Below, piece after piece: positions 48,301 through 49,855 of a stretch of DNA of 64,000 bases; position 1 is the stretch's first letter; each line of letters opens with the position of its first letter. The notes below the pieces were generated by a model. It made no database searches and was not told the origin of the DNA. It saw nothing but the letters and a program-made list of their open reading frames with translations. The position numbers were made by a program, and so were the translations under genes. Source of the stretch: Eublepharis macularius (taxonomy: Eukaryota; Chordata; Lepidosauria; Squamata; Eublepharidae); NCBI RefSeq assembly GCF_028583425.1, contig NC_072796.1:143415464-143479463 (forward strand), written 5' to 3'.

Positions 48301-49855
48301 CACATTCTATTTCTGTTCACTGAACTTTTATATTTCAAATGCTCCGGACATGATTTGAAACACACCGTGCCTGTACTGTCTTGGTCCCTGATATGCCGTA
48401 ATAGGGAGGAGCAGCAGGGAAGTTTGCTATCCCATAAGCTCAAAATTGGGGAAGTATGATATACTGGTAGTTTACAACTAGTGGCTGGTAGCTTACAGCT
48501 AGGCAGAGCCTCTCAATGAGGTTCTAGAGAGCTAGCGATACACATCTGACCACGGGAGACCCTCTGTTTTGCTGGTGACAGCAGCGACTGCCCAGTTTGG
48601 ATTTGGTACTCCTTAGGAGTAAGGGGACAAGGTGGTGTCACCAAGTAGAGAGTTGAAACGGCTGTAGGGTTTTCAGTCCTCCGGGGAGCCCAGAGGAAGA
48701 GCCTGCGCCTTCTCACTTGTCTCTGGCACGCCAGCGTCCAGTGGAGCCGATTACCCTGCGGCCACCAGCTCTGTGCTAACAGCACCCTGCATCGTAAAAA
48801 ACTTTGGCCTTTTCTGAGGACAAGGTGCCACTAACATGTTCAAGGAGGGGGCAGAAGGAAAAAGAGAGGTGGCAGAGGCGGCAGGAGAGGCGCCGAGATT
48901 CATTCCTTGCAGGCAGCCCAGAGGAATTCCTAAGGGGGCCCCGTTTATTAAAAGAGTTGCTTCACTGGAAGGGAGCTACCAAAAAAAAACCCAGCTTTTG
49001 CTGGGCAAGCTCGGAACAGGCCAAGACGCTGCAGGCAGAGGGCCCGGCGGGGTCCCGGCTAAGCCCAGCGGCACACCGTCTCCAGGCCGAGGGAGAAACC
49101 CGAGCAGACCCCGAGCACAGCCAAGGGCCCCTCGCCCGCCGGGAGAGGGCGGGAGGCCAGCGAGGGGCAAAACCGGCCCCCCGCGCTCCAGCCCAAGACG
49201 TGGCAGAAGCCCTCGGGTGGCAGGCCGGGCGGGGGCCCTCCGGCGGGACCCAGGGGCGGCGGGCGGGAGGGAGGGAGAGGCGGGCGGGCACGGAGCCGGG
49301 CAGGCCCCCAGCGCGGCTCCTCCAGCCAGGCAACCCGGCCAGGTCCAGCAGCGGGGCCGGCCCGCTGCCCCTGCCCAAGCCCTTGGCGCGGCCGTCCTCC
49401 ACACCCTTTGGGGGCTAAAGCGGACCCTGCTTCCGGGGCCCGACGGGCCAGGCCGAGCCTGTGGCCGCCCTCCAGAGCCGGGGGGGTGGTGGCGCTCGGC
49501 CGAGGGGCGGGGCGGGAGGGGGGCCCTCGCGGCTGGGGCCCGGGCCTCGTTCCGGGGTTTCGCTCTTCCCCGAAAAGGGCTCGACACCCCGGTGCATGCG
49601 GAAGCCCCGCGCCGGTTTGGCAGAGCCCCTTCCCGACGCGACCTCCTCGGTCCCCGCAAGCCGAGCGGCCCACCCACGAAGTCGCCCGGCCCGGCCCGGC
49701 CCCTCCCTCGGCGGCGCAGCAGGGAAGCTCCGGCCGCAGCAGCCCTGGAGGCTCAGCCCGCCCCGGAGAGCCCAGACGCCGCCGCCCCCGCCGCCGCCCC
49801 TTGCCCCCCCCCCGGGCCGGCCGCGGCACTCACGCTTCACGCGGGGCTCCGCCAT
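182..49855 (-). CDS. MROH1: MROH1, maestro HEAT-like repeat protein 1 (31 coding exons, 3' part off window)
   Basis: MROH1 is a long protein made almost wholly of HEAT/armadillo-like helical repeats. The nematode orthologue HPO-27 is reported as a RAB-7-recruited lysosome fission factor, so a lysosomal membrane role is likely (family knowledge, not visible here). Exons in transcript order: 49834-49855, 40345-40490, 38987-39118, 38584-38746, 37718-37816, 37183-37334, 36543-36683, 35843-35938, 34738-34816, 31769-31882, 29913-29986, 29029-29148, 27290-27409, 26519-26663, 26322-26362, 25900-26041, 24255-24307, 18320-18427, 17150-17269, 16512-16634, 16199-16345, 16020-16046, 14163-14285, 13565-13644, 12831-12966, 11813-11908, 11355-11459, 9660-9795, 8996-9108, 8304-8456, 182-336. 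All join in frame. All introns are GT-AG except the last in the window (GC-AG). Recognisable blocks include DKDPLVHEQ, SRFINKVMEE, LEEQLPRLIPGMLALYK, HHGYLEQPGGEA, ELLETARYQEEAERE and NCSRAAAVMI. No stop or frameshift is seen, so the gene looks functional despite heavy intronic transposon load. Confidence 0.95.
567..799. mobile_element. PLE-derived foldback mini-element with target duplication
   Basis: 233 bp arranged as two inverted arms (about 579-684 and 716-799) of the same tail sequence seen at the end of the PLE at 20-22.7 kb. Each arm carries a hammerhead-like block next to a (T)TTAAAGG / CCTTTAA(G) segment. A 12-bp direct repeat, TTTGCCAGGAGA, flanks it (555-566 and 800-811). The left arm has an extra segment matching the PLE extension (…GTGTTACGTCTGCAGTAGC). 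There is no coding capacity. Confidence 0.75.
1480..3238 (+). mobile_element. CR1/L2-group LINE, 5' part of copy A (decayed)
   Basis: Decayed non-LTR retrotransposon. Recognisable pieces of its endonuclease/RT polyprotein include LIAEPTGGAAVLDVVLRGAQ (about 1860-1920) and ANVTPGFKKGPKGDSEKYRP (about 2464-2525), the classic CR1-type RT entry motif. The C-terminal KIEVYRIMHRGE lies near 3175. Many stops and indels are present. It is broken by the foldback element at 1550 and by the PLE at 3239, and resumes at 7375. Confidence 0.8.
1550..1763. mobile_element. PLE-derived foldback mini-element with 11-bp target duplication
   Basis: 214 bp, again two inverted arms of the PLE tail with hammerhead-like blocks in opposite orientation, meeting near 1600-1640. 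It is flanked by the exact 11-bp repeat TCAACTACCCT (1539-1549 and 1764-1774). The right arm alone runs on into the extension ending CAGACTAACACAGCTAACTC. It is inserted inside a LINE copy. Confidence 0.85.
3239..4529 (-). repeat. Left inverted arm of PLE 1
   Basis: Reverse complement of 6039-7329. On the minus strand it reads the GIY-YIG endonuclease frame (about 4528-4017) and then the 3' UTR to 3239. The inner end is exactly at TATAAAAGG, the same breakpoint as in the right arm. Confidence 0.93.
4540..6060 (+). CDS. PLE 1 reverse transcriptase (N-truncated, out of frame with its endonuclease)
   Basis: 506 open codons of Penelope-type reverse transcriptase. Visible landmarks in order: VIVKPADKGGGVVILDWEVY at about residue 82, FYCLPKIHKN at about 160, TMDVQSLYTSIPHSEA (motif A region) at about 230, GVAMGCSAAPSIANLYM (motif B) at about 290, RYIDDIF (catalytic motif C) at about 332, and NFLDV. 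The ATG at 4540 lies 11 bases inside the forward core and is probably not the native start. The frame runs 22 bases past the core/arm junction and stops at 6058-6060, because about 40 linker codons found in other PLEs are missing there. The endonuclease therefore follows in another frame. Not a host gene. Confidence 0.9.
   Translation: MFRMLKLKKFFGNTSEGILYTGLKHRSTFTPKITDVHIETFERLVLKEVTSIESKPYHNWHNLTKLEKRALEDLKRDSSVIVKPADKGGGVVILDWEVYRTEVLRQLSDRDYYRPINQDPTATVGRIVKITLDDALGNGYISQHLHRDLLNRDPRVPVFYCLPKIHKNIYPPPGRPIVSASNSILEPLAIFLDHILQPFVVQTKSYVKGTTSFINFVESLTIPYNSFLLTMDVQSLYTSIPHSEARQVIEVVLDRRHPRSPPTHFLLDLLDLIMEHNYFRFESQFYYQTKGVAMGCSAAPSIANLYMASLEDRYIYAEDMNPFFKHIVCWKRYIDDIFLIIKDAESVAPLMSWINSLDPNIRFTNQGSLDQVNFLDVVVFKRSANQLGVRPFRKPTDRAGYLEFTSHHRSVLKRNIPYGQFLRIRRNATNYFDYIKEARTMSQAFRSRGYPRQVIEQAKLRAERSARRDLLTYKVRENRPQKRITWAIHFSPLSGRIAGAIKGLKV
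6039..6551 (+). CDS. PLE 1 GIY-YIG endonuclease domain (fragment)
   Basis: Open from the junction (YKRTKSLRDILVHSDMKTLT) through the cysteine-bearing segment CGRCNVCSLC to the nuclease core: VVYLIQCSC followed by MYIGCTTRPVRLRIQEH, the GIY and YIG parts of the motif with its arginine. Known PLEs use this domain to nick the target. It has no start of its own. The same frame is repeated on the minus strand in the left arm, with a few residue changes (for example L/P before NVVYL). Confidence 0.88.
   Translation, partial: YKRTKSLRDILVHSDMKTLTADSNVPQGHFPCGRCNVCSLCVDLKTIIHPVYNNPLESKNFSTCSTLNVVYLIQCSCKLMYIGCTTRPVRLRIQEHLSKIRTRNEEAPLTQHFMTQHSSERELVFTVLERVNKPGNANRFLLQAKARWIFRLRTVSPGGLNNELDYSLFL
6552..7329 (+). 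other. PLE 1 3' untranslated region with hammerhead-like core
   Basis: AT-rich 778-bp tail without coding potential. At 6958-6985 it reads CTGAAGA, then a possible hairpin AGAAG…CTTCT, then GAAA, which is the hammerhead core order. The flanking bases do not obviously form stem I, so this is weaker than the motifs in PLE 2. Its mirror is at 3583-3610. Confidence 0.5.
7375..7570 (+). mobile_element. LINE copy A, 3' remainder after the PLE insertion
   Basis: The sequence resumes the LINE C-terminal domain (QNTRTQEHAMKL, then a DSGQTKGS-like segment and a GCCAGAGGATGTAGTGGTGG stretch). It follows directly from the LINE text before 3238 once the PLE and one copy of the 16-bp duplication are set aside. 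Confidence 0.8.
7660..8190 (+). mobile_element. Possible LTR-like insertion, unassigned
   Basis: Non-exonic sequence with AATAAA at about 8150 followed by a TTTCTTCAACCAAGGCACC stretch typical of the R-U5 part of reptile LTRs. I could not find paired ends or a target duplication, so the boundaries and class are uncertain. Confidence 0.3.
8304..8456 (-). CDS. MROH1: MROH1 coding exon 30, followed by a GC donor
   Basis: 153 nt, phase 0 to 0. It encodes VIAKRLPPDQLLSLLLSMLE through GAVLLEK. It is one of the most conserved MROH1 segments. The exon must end at the LEK codon to join exon 31 in frame, and there the donor reads GCGAGT rather than GT. Confidence 0.95.
8996..9108 (-). CDS. MROH1: MROH1 coding exon 29
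   Basis: 113 nt, phase 1 to 0. It encodes GFSRDHRDESLEKLKAMKPG through QACCSIAK. GFSRD.RD.....L...K.GL..PD is conserved. Confidence 0.95.
9660..9795 (-). CDS. MROH1: MROH1 coding exon 28
   Basis: 136 nt, phase 0 to 1. It encodes TVVPFYNLGLLMALFSPRCT through IQLCYE. VPF.NLGLL..LFSPRC.D and AVDCVY.LLY.QL.YE are conserved. Confidence 0.97.
9950..10320 (+). mobile_element. RTE/Bov-B-like LINE 3' end with CA-rich tail
   Basis: Reads as the decayed C-terminus found in RTE-type LINEs: a KLRLPYFGHITRR-like stretch (about 10060-10100), then a GKRGRPKMRRLDSIKEAT-like stretch. It ends in the GGTCACCATCGGTCGGAGG…CTTGATGGCAC tail followed by an (AC)n run at 10290-10320. It lies within the intron between exons 28 and 27. 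Confidence 0.65.
10321..10860. other. AT-rich intronic stretch, nothing recognised
   Basis: Markedly AT-rich compared with the exon-dense flanks. No splice-flanked conserved segment or known repeat could be named. Probably the rest of an old insertion. Confidence 0.4.
11355..11459 (-). CDS. MROH1: MROH1 coding exon 27
   Basis: 105 nt, phase 0 to 0. It encodes HLGPWIRSTKEHEREQAVEL through YREKLNVS. HL.PWI.S...HER..A is conserved. The donor is GTGAGT. Confidence 0.94.
11813..11908 (-). CDS. MROH1: MROH1 coding exon 26
   Basis: 96 nt, phase 0 to 0. It encodes TLWSDTLVSLKDLLRSVLQR, then QMTPHGLQTMFQ. L.DLL.S.LQR.MTP.GLQ.M is conserved. Confidence 0.95.
12831..12966 (-). CDS. MROH1: MROH1 coding exon 25
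   Basis: 136 nt, phase 2 to 0. It encodes FLEPPLSDAETAELLDTCLD through EARQKE. The VEPAL...A...HGCL.SI..LP block of mammals aligns, with the usual acidic linker at the end. Confidence 0.9.
13110..13215 (-). repeat. tRNA-type SINE fragment (reverse)
   Basis: Contains the reverse-oriented B-box-like GGATTCGAACC followed by TGAGTCTCCAAGGCCCTAAC, the signature of tRNA-derived reptile SINEs. It is truncated, and lies in the intron between exons 25 and 24. Confidence 0.6.
13256..13333 (+). repeat. Two-copy 39-bp tandem duplication in a LINE tail
   Basis: GAACTCCCTGCCACAAGGTG… is repeated exactly at a 39-bp period (13256-13294, 13295-13333), then continues GAATGGCTTTAAAAGCAGGC. The text is the usual C-terminal end of the CR1/L2-type LINE also seen at 7.4 kb. 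Confidence 0.75.
13565..13644 (-). CDS. MROH1: MROH1 coding exon 24
   Basis: 80 nt, phase 0 to 2. It encodes DFIKAEPPDALRTPIRQRAM, then AACVHL. FI.AEPPD.LRTPIR is conserved. The donor GTATCC is weak. Reading through gives a stop at 13509-13511, so splicing is required. Confidence 0.93.
14163..14285 (-). CDS. MROH1: MROH1 coding exon 23
   Basis: 123 nt, phase 0 to 0. It encodes DLSLKLCLIESLSMVCQAVC through KAELVSQMM. LKLCL..S..MV..A.CSS and KAELV.QMM are conserved. Confidence 0.96.
16020..16046 (-). CDS. MROH1: MROH1 coding exon 22 (27-nt microexon, VLGIKVETK)
   Basis: Nine codons, VLGIKVETK, identical to the mammalian protein at this point. It lies between a TTCAG acceptor and a GTACAG donor and is flanked by real introns, so it is a conserved microexon that gene finders could miss. 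Confidence 0.93.
16199..16345 (-). CDS. MROH1: MROH1 coding exon 21
   Basis: 147 nt, phase 0 to 0. It encodes DRSDTEVEKVKSSLILCYGY through LYFNTK. EVEKVKS.LILCYG.VA and DILRNI are conserved. Confidence 0.97.
16512..16634 (-). CDS. MROH1: MROH1 coding exon 20
   Basis: 123 nt, phase 0 to 0. It encodes GLASCLGLCAVNYLDETLAK through SAGLFSIFK. It matches the mammalian GLACCFGICA..HLEDTL..LE.FV block. Confidence 0.95.
17150..17269 (-). CDS. MROH1: MROH1 coding exon 19
   Basis: 120 nt, phase 0 to 0. It encodes NFLYKGVGTALAACANKDLV through YQEEAERE. ELLETARYQEEAERE is essentially invariant in the family. Confidence 0.97.
17990..18115 (+). repeat. LINE/SINE 3' tail ending (AATA)n
   Basis: Contains GTAATCTGCCTTGGATCTGT, a GAGAAAGGTGGACAATAAA stretch and a TAAATAAAT tail. 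It is the same family as 19075-19225 and, reversed, 45000-45290 and 55690-55810. Confidence 0.6.
18320..18427 (-). CDS. MROH1: MROH1 coding exon 18
   Basis: 108 nt, phase 0 to 0. It encodes LLQQTLMTISDTSWTCQLTL, then EMCRQLSSYNGSSVEK. TL..ISD..W.CQL.LE.CRQL is conserved. The donor is GTCTGT. Confidence 0.93.
18540..19958 (+). mobile_element. CR1/L2-group LINE copy B, 5' part (decayed)
   Basis: The same family as copy A. It contains remnants of RT such as EPRNYRPDSPTSVPSKLVET-like text (about 19260-19325) and an FADDTK-like region near 19735-19755 (KFAEDTKLS). A 3' tail of another repeat is inserted at 19075-19225. It is interrupted by PLE 2 and related text resumes near 23170. It lies within the 5.8 kb intron between exons 18 and 17. 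Confidence 0.75.
20017..20055 (-). ncRNA. Hammerhead-ribozyme-like motif, PLE 2 left arm
   Basis: Reverse-strand counterpart of the motif at 22582-22620, also 39 nt, with intact CTGACGA and GAAA and GCAT/ATGC ends. The hairpin loop differs by one base (ACTTG against ACGTG). Confidence 0.68.
20611..21780 (+). pseudogene. PLE 2 reverse transcriptase (5'-truncated)
   Basis: Open RT frame beginning inside the fingers: GKFYLLPKIHKPGNPGHPIV, then TMDVEALYTNIPHADG (motif A region), GTAMGTRMAPQYANIFMADL (motif B), RFLDDIFIIW (catalytic motif C) and HFLDTTVQL. The frame is also open upstream to an ATG at 20506, but that part belongs to the inverted arm and is not RT. A frame change near 21780 separates it from the endonuclease. 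Confidence 0.88.
21780..22240 (+). pseudogene. PLE 2 GIY-YIG endonuclease domain
   Basis: In the next frame: TRPCNRPRCQLCPYI (cysteine cluster), LIYALMCQPC then ALYIGQTSQPLRKRINGHKS (GIY-YIG core with arginine), and EHFNLPGHSIKDLKV. It ends LSHYHR and a stop at 22238-22240. The C-terminal half from RINGHKSD is duplicated in reverse at 20373-20610. Confidence 0.88.
22293..22362. repeat. Internal palindrome of two opposed hammerhead-like blocks
   Basis: GGGCTTTCGGGAACCACAG… is mirrored by …CTGTGGTTATCGAAGGCCC around a GATGCATC centre. Each half resembles a decayed hammerhead tail (CTGACAA/CTGGCAG in place of CTGACGA). Its mirror in the left arm is 20251-20320. Confidence 0.65.
22582..22620 (+). 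ncRNA. Hammerhead-ribozyme-like motif (minimal, almost no stem III), PLE 2 right tail
   Basis: GCAT, then CTGACGA (22586-22592), a hairpin-forming segment with GAGAA/TTCTC, GAAA (22609-22612), four bases, then ATGC pairing with the first GCAT. This matches hammerhead variants with a missing stem III that have been described in Penelope-like elements and that act as dimers. Cleavage is not shown here. Confidence 0.7.
22850..22900 (+). repeat. Short tandem duplication
   Basis: AACTAGCTTTATTAGGGGCA is repeated twice at a 23-26 bp spacing. No further function is seen; the surrounding 22720-23150 holds nothing I recognise. Confidence 0.5.
23170..23545 (+). mobile_element. LINE copy B, 3' remainder
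   Basis: ACCTTGGGGTTGTAGTGGGG, AATGAAAAAGGTGAACTCCT and GGGGACATGATAGAGGTTTA match the order of the same blocks in copy A (about 2840-3190). Confidence 0.7.
24255..24307 (-). CDS. MROH1: MROH1 coding exon 17
   Basis: 53 nt, phase 1 to 0. It encodes ANTKASVSQEKWEDTLLK. The Q..W...LL pattern fits the mammalian PQEEWEEKLL block. A poly-A/T tract precedes the acceptor. It is the 5' neighbour of the 5.8 kb intron that holds a LINE and a PLE. Confidence 0.88.
24952..25090 (+). repeat. MIR/CORE-type SINE
   Basis: tRNA-like A box GGTGTAGTGGATAAGAGC, a degenerate B box GGTTAAATTCC at 25003-25013, and the core CTGGGTGACCTTGGGGCAGT typical of MIR-like amniote SINEs. Confidence 0.75.
25680..25865 (-). 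repeat. tRNA/MIR-type SINE (reverse)
   Basis: The reverse reading shows GCCCAAGGTCACCCAGGCAG (plus strand as written near 25775) and a B-box-like GGGGAATCGATCC near 25811, then ACACTCCAACTGCTACACC. Intron between exons 17 and 16. Confidence 0.65.
25900..26041 (-). CDS. MROH1: MROH1 coding exon 16
   Basis: 142 nt, phase 0 to 1. It encodes VVASQPYRGESRGAAALRLL through VPELVEHLE. RGAAALRLL.VL...IHP is conserved. The acceptor follows a long C-rich tract. Confidence 0.94.
26322..26362 (-). CDS. MROH1: MROH1 coding exon 15
   Basis: A 41 nt microexon-sized block, phase 1 to 0. It encodes ANLPSSWALLARLL between good CAG acceptor and GTGAGT donor sites. Its size and phase match the gap between exons 14 and 16. 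Confidence 0.88.
26370..26400 (+). repeat. (GAA)n microsatellite
   Basis: A short GAAGAAGAAGAAGAAGAAG tract just upstream of MROH1 exon 15's acceptor on the gene strand (there a TTC polypyrimidine tract). Confidence 0.8.
26519..26663 (-). CDS. MROH1: MROH1 coding exon 14
   Basis: 145 nt, phase 0 to 1. It encodes VLWPYLLEFVTPVHLSNALT through HSDTH. LWPYLL.F.TPV and ALTPLCRSL.HLA.K are conserved. The donor GTTTGT is weak but is the only one in phase with exon 15. Confidence 0.93.
27290..27409 (-). CDS. MROH1: MROH1 coding exon 13
   Basis: 120 nt, phase 0 to 0. It encodes ASQLPRRQSLETEDLTDAQV through ISTTIDRMSE. The VNTLFLISTTIDRMS block is conserved; the first half is an acidic, poorly conserved linker. 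Confidence 0.94.
27657..27687 (+). repeat. (CCTTG)n pentanucleotide microsatellite
   Basis: About six tandem CCTTG units in the intron between exons 13 and 12. Confidence 0.85.
28273..28767. mobile_element. hAT-type MITE with 8-bp target duplication
   Basis: A 495-bp element whose ends read CAGGGGTGTGCAC and, reversed, CAGGGATGTGCGC, followed on both sides by TTGGGTTTC. It is flanked by the exact 8-bp repeat CAATTAAC (28265-28272 and 28768-28775). CAGGG-type termini plus 8-bp duplication are hallmarks of hAT transposons. There is no transposase; the only longer open frame is a by-product. It sits in the intron between exons 13 and 12. Confidence 0.88.
29029..29148 (-). CDS. MROH1: MROH1 coding exon 12
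   Basis: 120 nt, phase 0 to 0. It encodes VKWAMVQVISAMAHHGYLEQ through RQCALPVGQ. VQVISAMAHHGYLEQPGGEA is nearly identical to mammalian MROH1. Confidence 0.97.
29913..29986 (-). CDS. MROH1: MROH1 coding exon 11
   Basis: 74 nt, phase 1 to 0. It encodes SSQMEIKKPFILSSMKLPLQ, then DNSNK. The acceptor is the CAG directly before CCTCTCAG; it is preferred over the AG eight bases downstream because it keeps the frame and the conserved SSQME. Confidence 0.92.
30884..31297 (+). mobile_element. Solo LTR with 5-bp target duplication
   Basis: A 414-bp sequence beginning TGTCAGGTTCAG and ending CAGATCTGACA, so the ends form the inverted TGTCAG/CTGACA. It is flanked by the exact repeat ACTGC (30879-30883 and 31298-31302). 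Near the 3' end, TTTTCAGTAAATCTTTTGAA and CTTGTCTGATTGCAG look like an R-U5 region. No internal coding part remains, so it arose by LTR-LTR recombination. The termini match those of the gypsy element at 52118. Intron between exons 11 and 10. Confidence 0.87.
31335..31590 (+). repeat. MIR/tRNA-type SINE
   Basis: GGCAAGAGCTGGCACAGAGA, B-box-like ACGTTCCAATCCC near 31402, then CTGGGTGAACCTGGGCCACT and CCCGCTGGGGAAGAGCAGGG. The degenerate core fits the SINE at 24952. Confidence 0.6.
31769..31882 (-). CDS. MROH1: MROH1 coding exon 10
   Basis: 114 nt, phase 1 to 1. It encodes AASFPDRLLGFLLPKLESG through LRQIINSA. NERMRVGTL is conserved. The donor is GTGAGT. Confidence 0.94.
31964..32105 (+). repeat. 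CR1 3'-region fragment
   Basis: Shares GTGCCCAGGGTAA, GCAATTTTCCCCAGGCCAGT and ATCTTCTGGGCATGGAGCA with the longer CR1 tail at 45405-45630, so it is the same repeat truncated at its 3' side. Confidence 0.65.
34440..34700. other. AT-rich insertion-like block, unassigned
   Basis: A sharply AT-rich 260-bp island in a GC-rich intron, containing AATAAA at about 34547. No paired termini or duplication were found. Confidence 0.3.
34738..34816 (-). CDS. MROH1: MROH1 coding exon 9
   Basis: 79 nt, phase 0 to 1. It encodes IGTPLDSSLPVQLKNHNEVL, then RCFTVL. EVLRCFTVL is conserved. The donor is GTAAGG. Confidence 0.93.
35843..35938 (-). CDS. MROH1: MROH1 coding exon 8
   Basis: 96 nt, phase 0 to 0. It encodes QTLCQILEASVNIGSRTLDM, then QLDALLNTLQLQ. 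It matches the GQILEA..GSRTLE..LDALL block of mammalian MROH1. Confidence 0.93.
36543..36683 (-). CDS. MROH1: MROH1 coding exon 7
   Basis: 141 nt, phase 0 to 0. It encodes LRLAVVEALGPMSHLLP through EAYYISK, a complete HEAT repeat pair. The donor is GTAAGT. Confidence 0.95.
37183..37334 (-). CDS. MROH1: MROH1 coding exon 6
   Basis: 152 nt, phase 1 to 0. It encodes ALQNFSESVQEYLANLDQAP through WLQSREAE. The LDQAPDPTVR block is an MROH1 signature. Confidence 0.95.
37718..37816 (-). CDS. MROH1: MROH1 coding exon 5
   Basis: 99 nt, phase 1 to 1. It encodes VFGMVPFLPSVLGTMLPMLG, then MAKQDRMKAVFCF. The donor is GTAAGG. Confidence 0.95.
38584..38746 (-). CDS. MROH1: MROH1 coding exon 4
   Basis: 163 nt, phase 0 to 1. 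It encodes DVVLEWQQAASNVLVAVGSR through FASLSVAN. WQQAAS.VLVAVG and KVMEE are highly conserved in MROH1. Confidence 0.95.
38987..39118 (-). CDS. MROH1: MROH1 coding exon 3
   Basis: 132 nt, phase 0 to 0. It encodes LAYPHRIIILRAMEAVV through LASNEMTKSK, matching the MROH1 block that ends MTKTK in mammals. The donor is GTATGC. Confidence 0.95.
39420..40140. other. AT-rich intronic block, unassigned
   Basis: Between exons 3 and 2. AT-rich, with an open frame of 117 codons at 39681-40034 that has no recognisable domain and no splice context. Ends in an (AC)n run near 40095-40120. Confidence 0.35.
40345..40490 (-). CDS. MROH1: MROH1 coding exon 2
   Basis: 146 nt, phase 1 in and phase 0 out. It encodes LAVTLMDATTDKDPLVHEQ through EEYLRQHDK, the conserved N-terminal HEAT repeat of MROH1. 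The acceptor is TTACAG and the donor GTGAGG. Confidence 0.95.
41040..42700. other. AT-rich part of intron 1, nothing recognised
   Basis: About 1.6 kb of AT-rich sequence without a named repeat or conserved exon. Possibly one or more old insertions. Confidence 0.35.
43255..43770 (-). mobile_element. L2-type LINE, ORF2 C-terminal fragment (reverse)
   Basis: On the minus strand it reads the L2 C-terminal pattern: LAQNAAARTEVGWRNHVTPV, LHWLPVCFWVLFEVLVLTFK, ALCSLGPAYLRDCL, then VVPKLWNSLPREICLSPSV and FLFKK. These are the well-known HVTP..LHWLPV…LTFKAL…AYL blocks. Mostly open but truncated. Confidence 0.85.
43870..44930 (+). pseudogene. Ty3/gypsy pol (integrase) remnant
   Basis: Fragments in several frames: FQLELWTDPSLELLHQVAL (about 43975-44032), then the integrase zinc-binding region MELAHDVPRKGNKAF followed by TRQRLLLNIYWSGLAQNVKG and CQSCKTC (about 44178-44310), and farther on an RRYPEAAVLDC-like piece of the integrase core. 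One zinc-ligand histidine appears replaced and stops interrupt the frame. It is an old, dead copy within MROH1 intron 1. Confidence 0.7.
45000..45290 (-). repeat. Reptile LINE/SINE 3' tail (reverse)
   Basis: TTTCTCACCGAGACTCAAGG…GCATTACATAGTGCAATTC is the reverse of the tail family at 19075-19225 (GCCTTGAGTCTCAGTGAGAA). Confidence 0.6.
45405..45635 (+). mobile_element. CR1 LINE 3' end
   Basis: Ends GGTTGGACTAGATGACTCTA, CCTTCCAACCCTGTGATTCT and ATGATA, the conserved CR1 3' UTR with its ATTCTATG-type terminus. Confidence 0.85.
45810..46010 (+). repeat. MIR/tRNA-type SINE
   Basis: GTGGCGTATAGTGAGTGGTC (A-box area), ACCCAGATTAGAAACCC (decayed B box), then CTGAGTGACCTTGGGCCAGC and CCTACCTCACAGGGACGTTG. 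Confidence 0.7.
46230..47300 (+). mobile_element. L2-type LINE 3' half with (AATA)n tail, SINE inserted
   Basis: Plus-strand L2 blocks: a LQLVQKAAALIL piece, then DVLPILKQLHWLPVPF (about 46350-46460). The 3' end is ACCCACCCTGAGCCCACTTG…GAGAGGGTGGGA followed by TTTAATAAATAAATAAATAA (47230-47300). A reverse SINE lies at 46735-46930. Confidence 0.75.
46735..46930 (-). repeat. tRNA-type SINE (reverse) inside the L2 copy
   Basis: Reads CACCCTGAGAGGTAGAGTTA, GGGGGATTCGAACCTGGGTA (B box) and CACTCTAACCACTACCCCAC (A box side). Confidence 0.75.
47915..48125 (-). repeat. tRNA-type SINE (reverse)
   Basis: TTTTATCCCACCCTTTCTCC, GAGCCAAGGTCACCCGTGAG and GGGGGGATTTGAAGCCCAGT correspond to the reversed core and decayed B box. 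Confidence 0.6.
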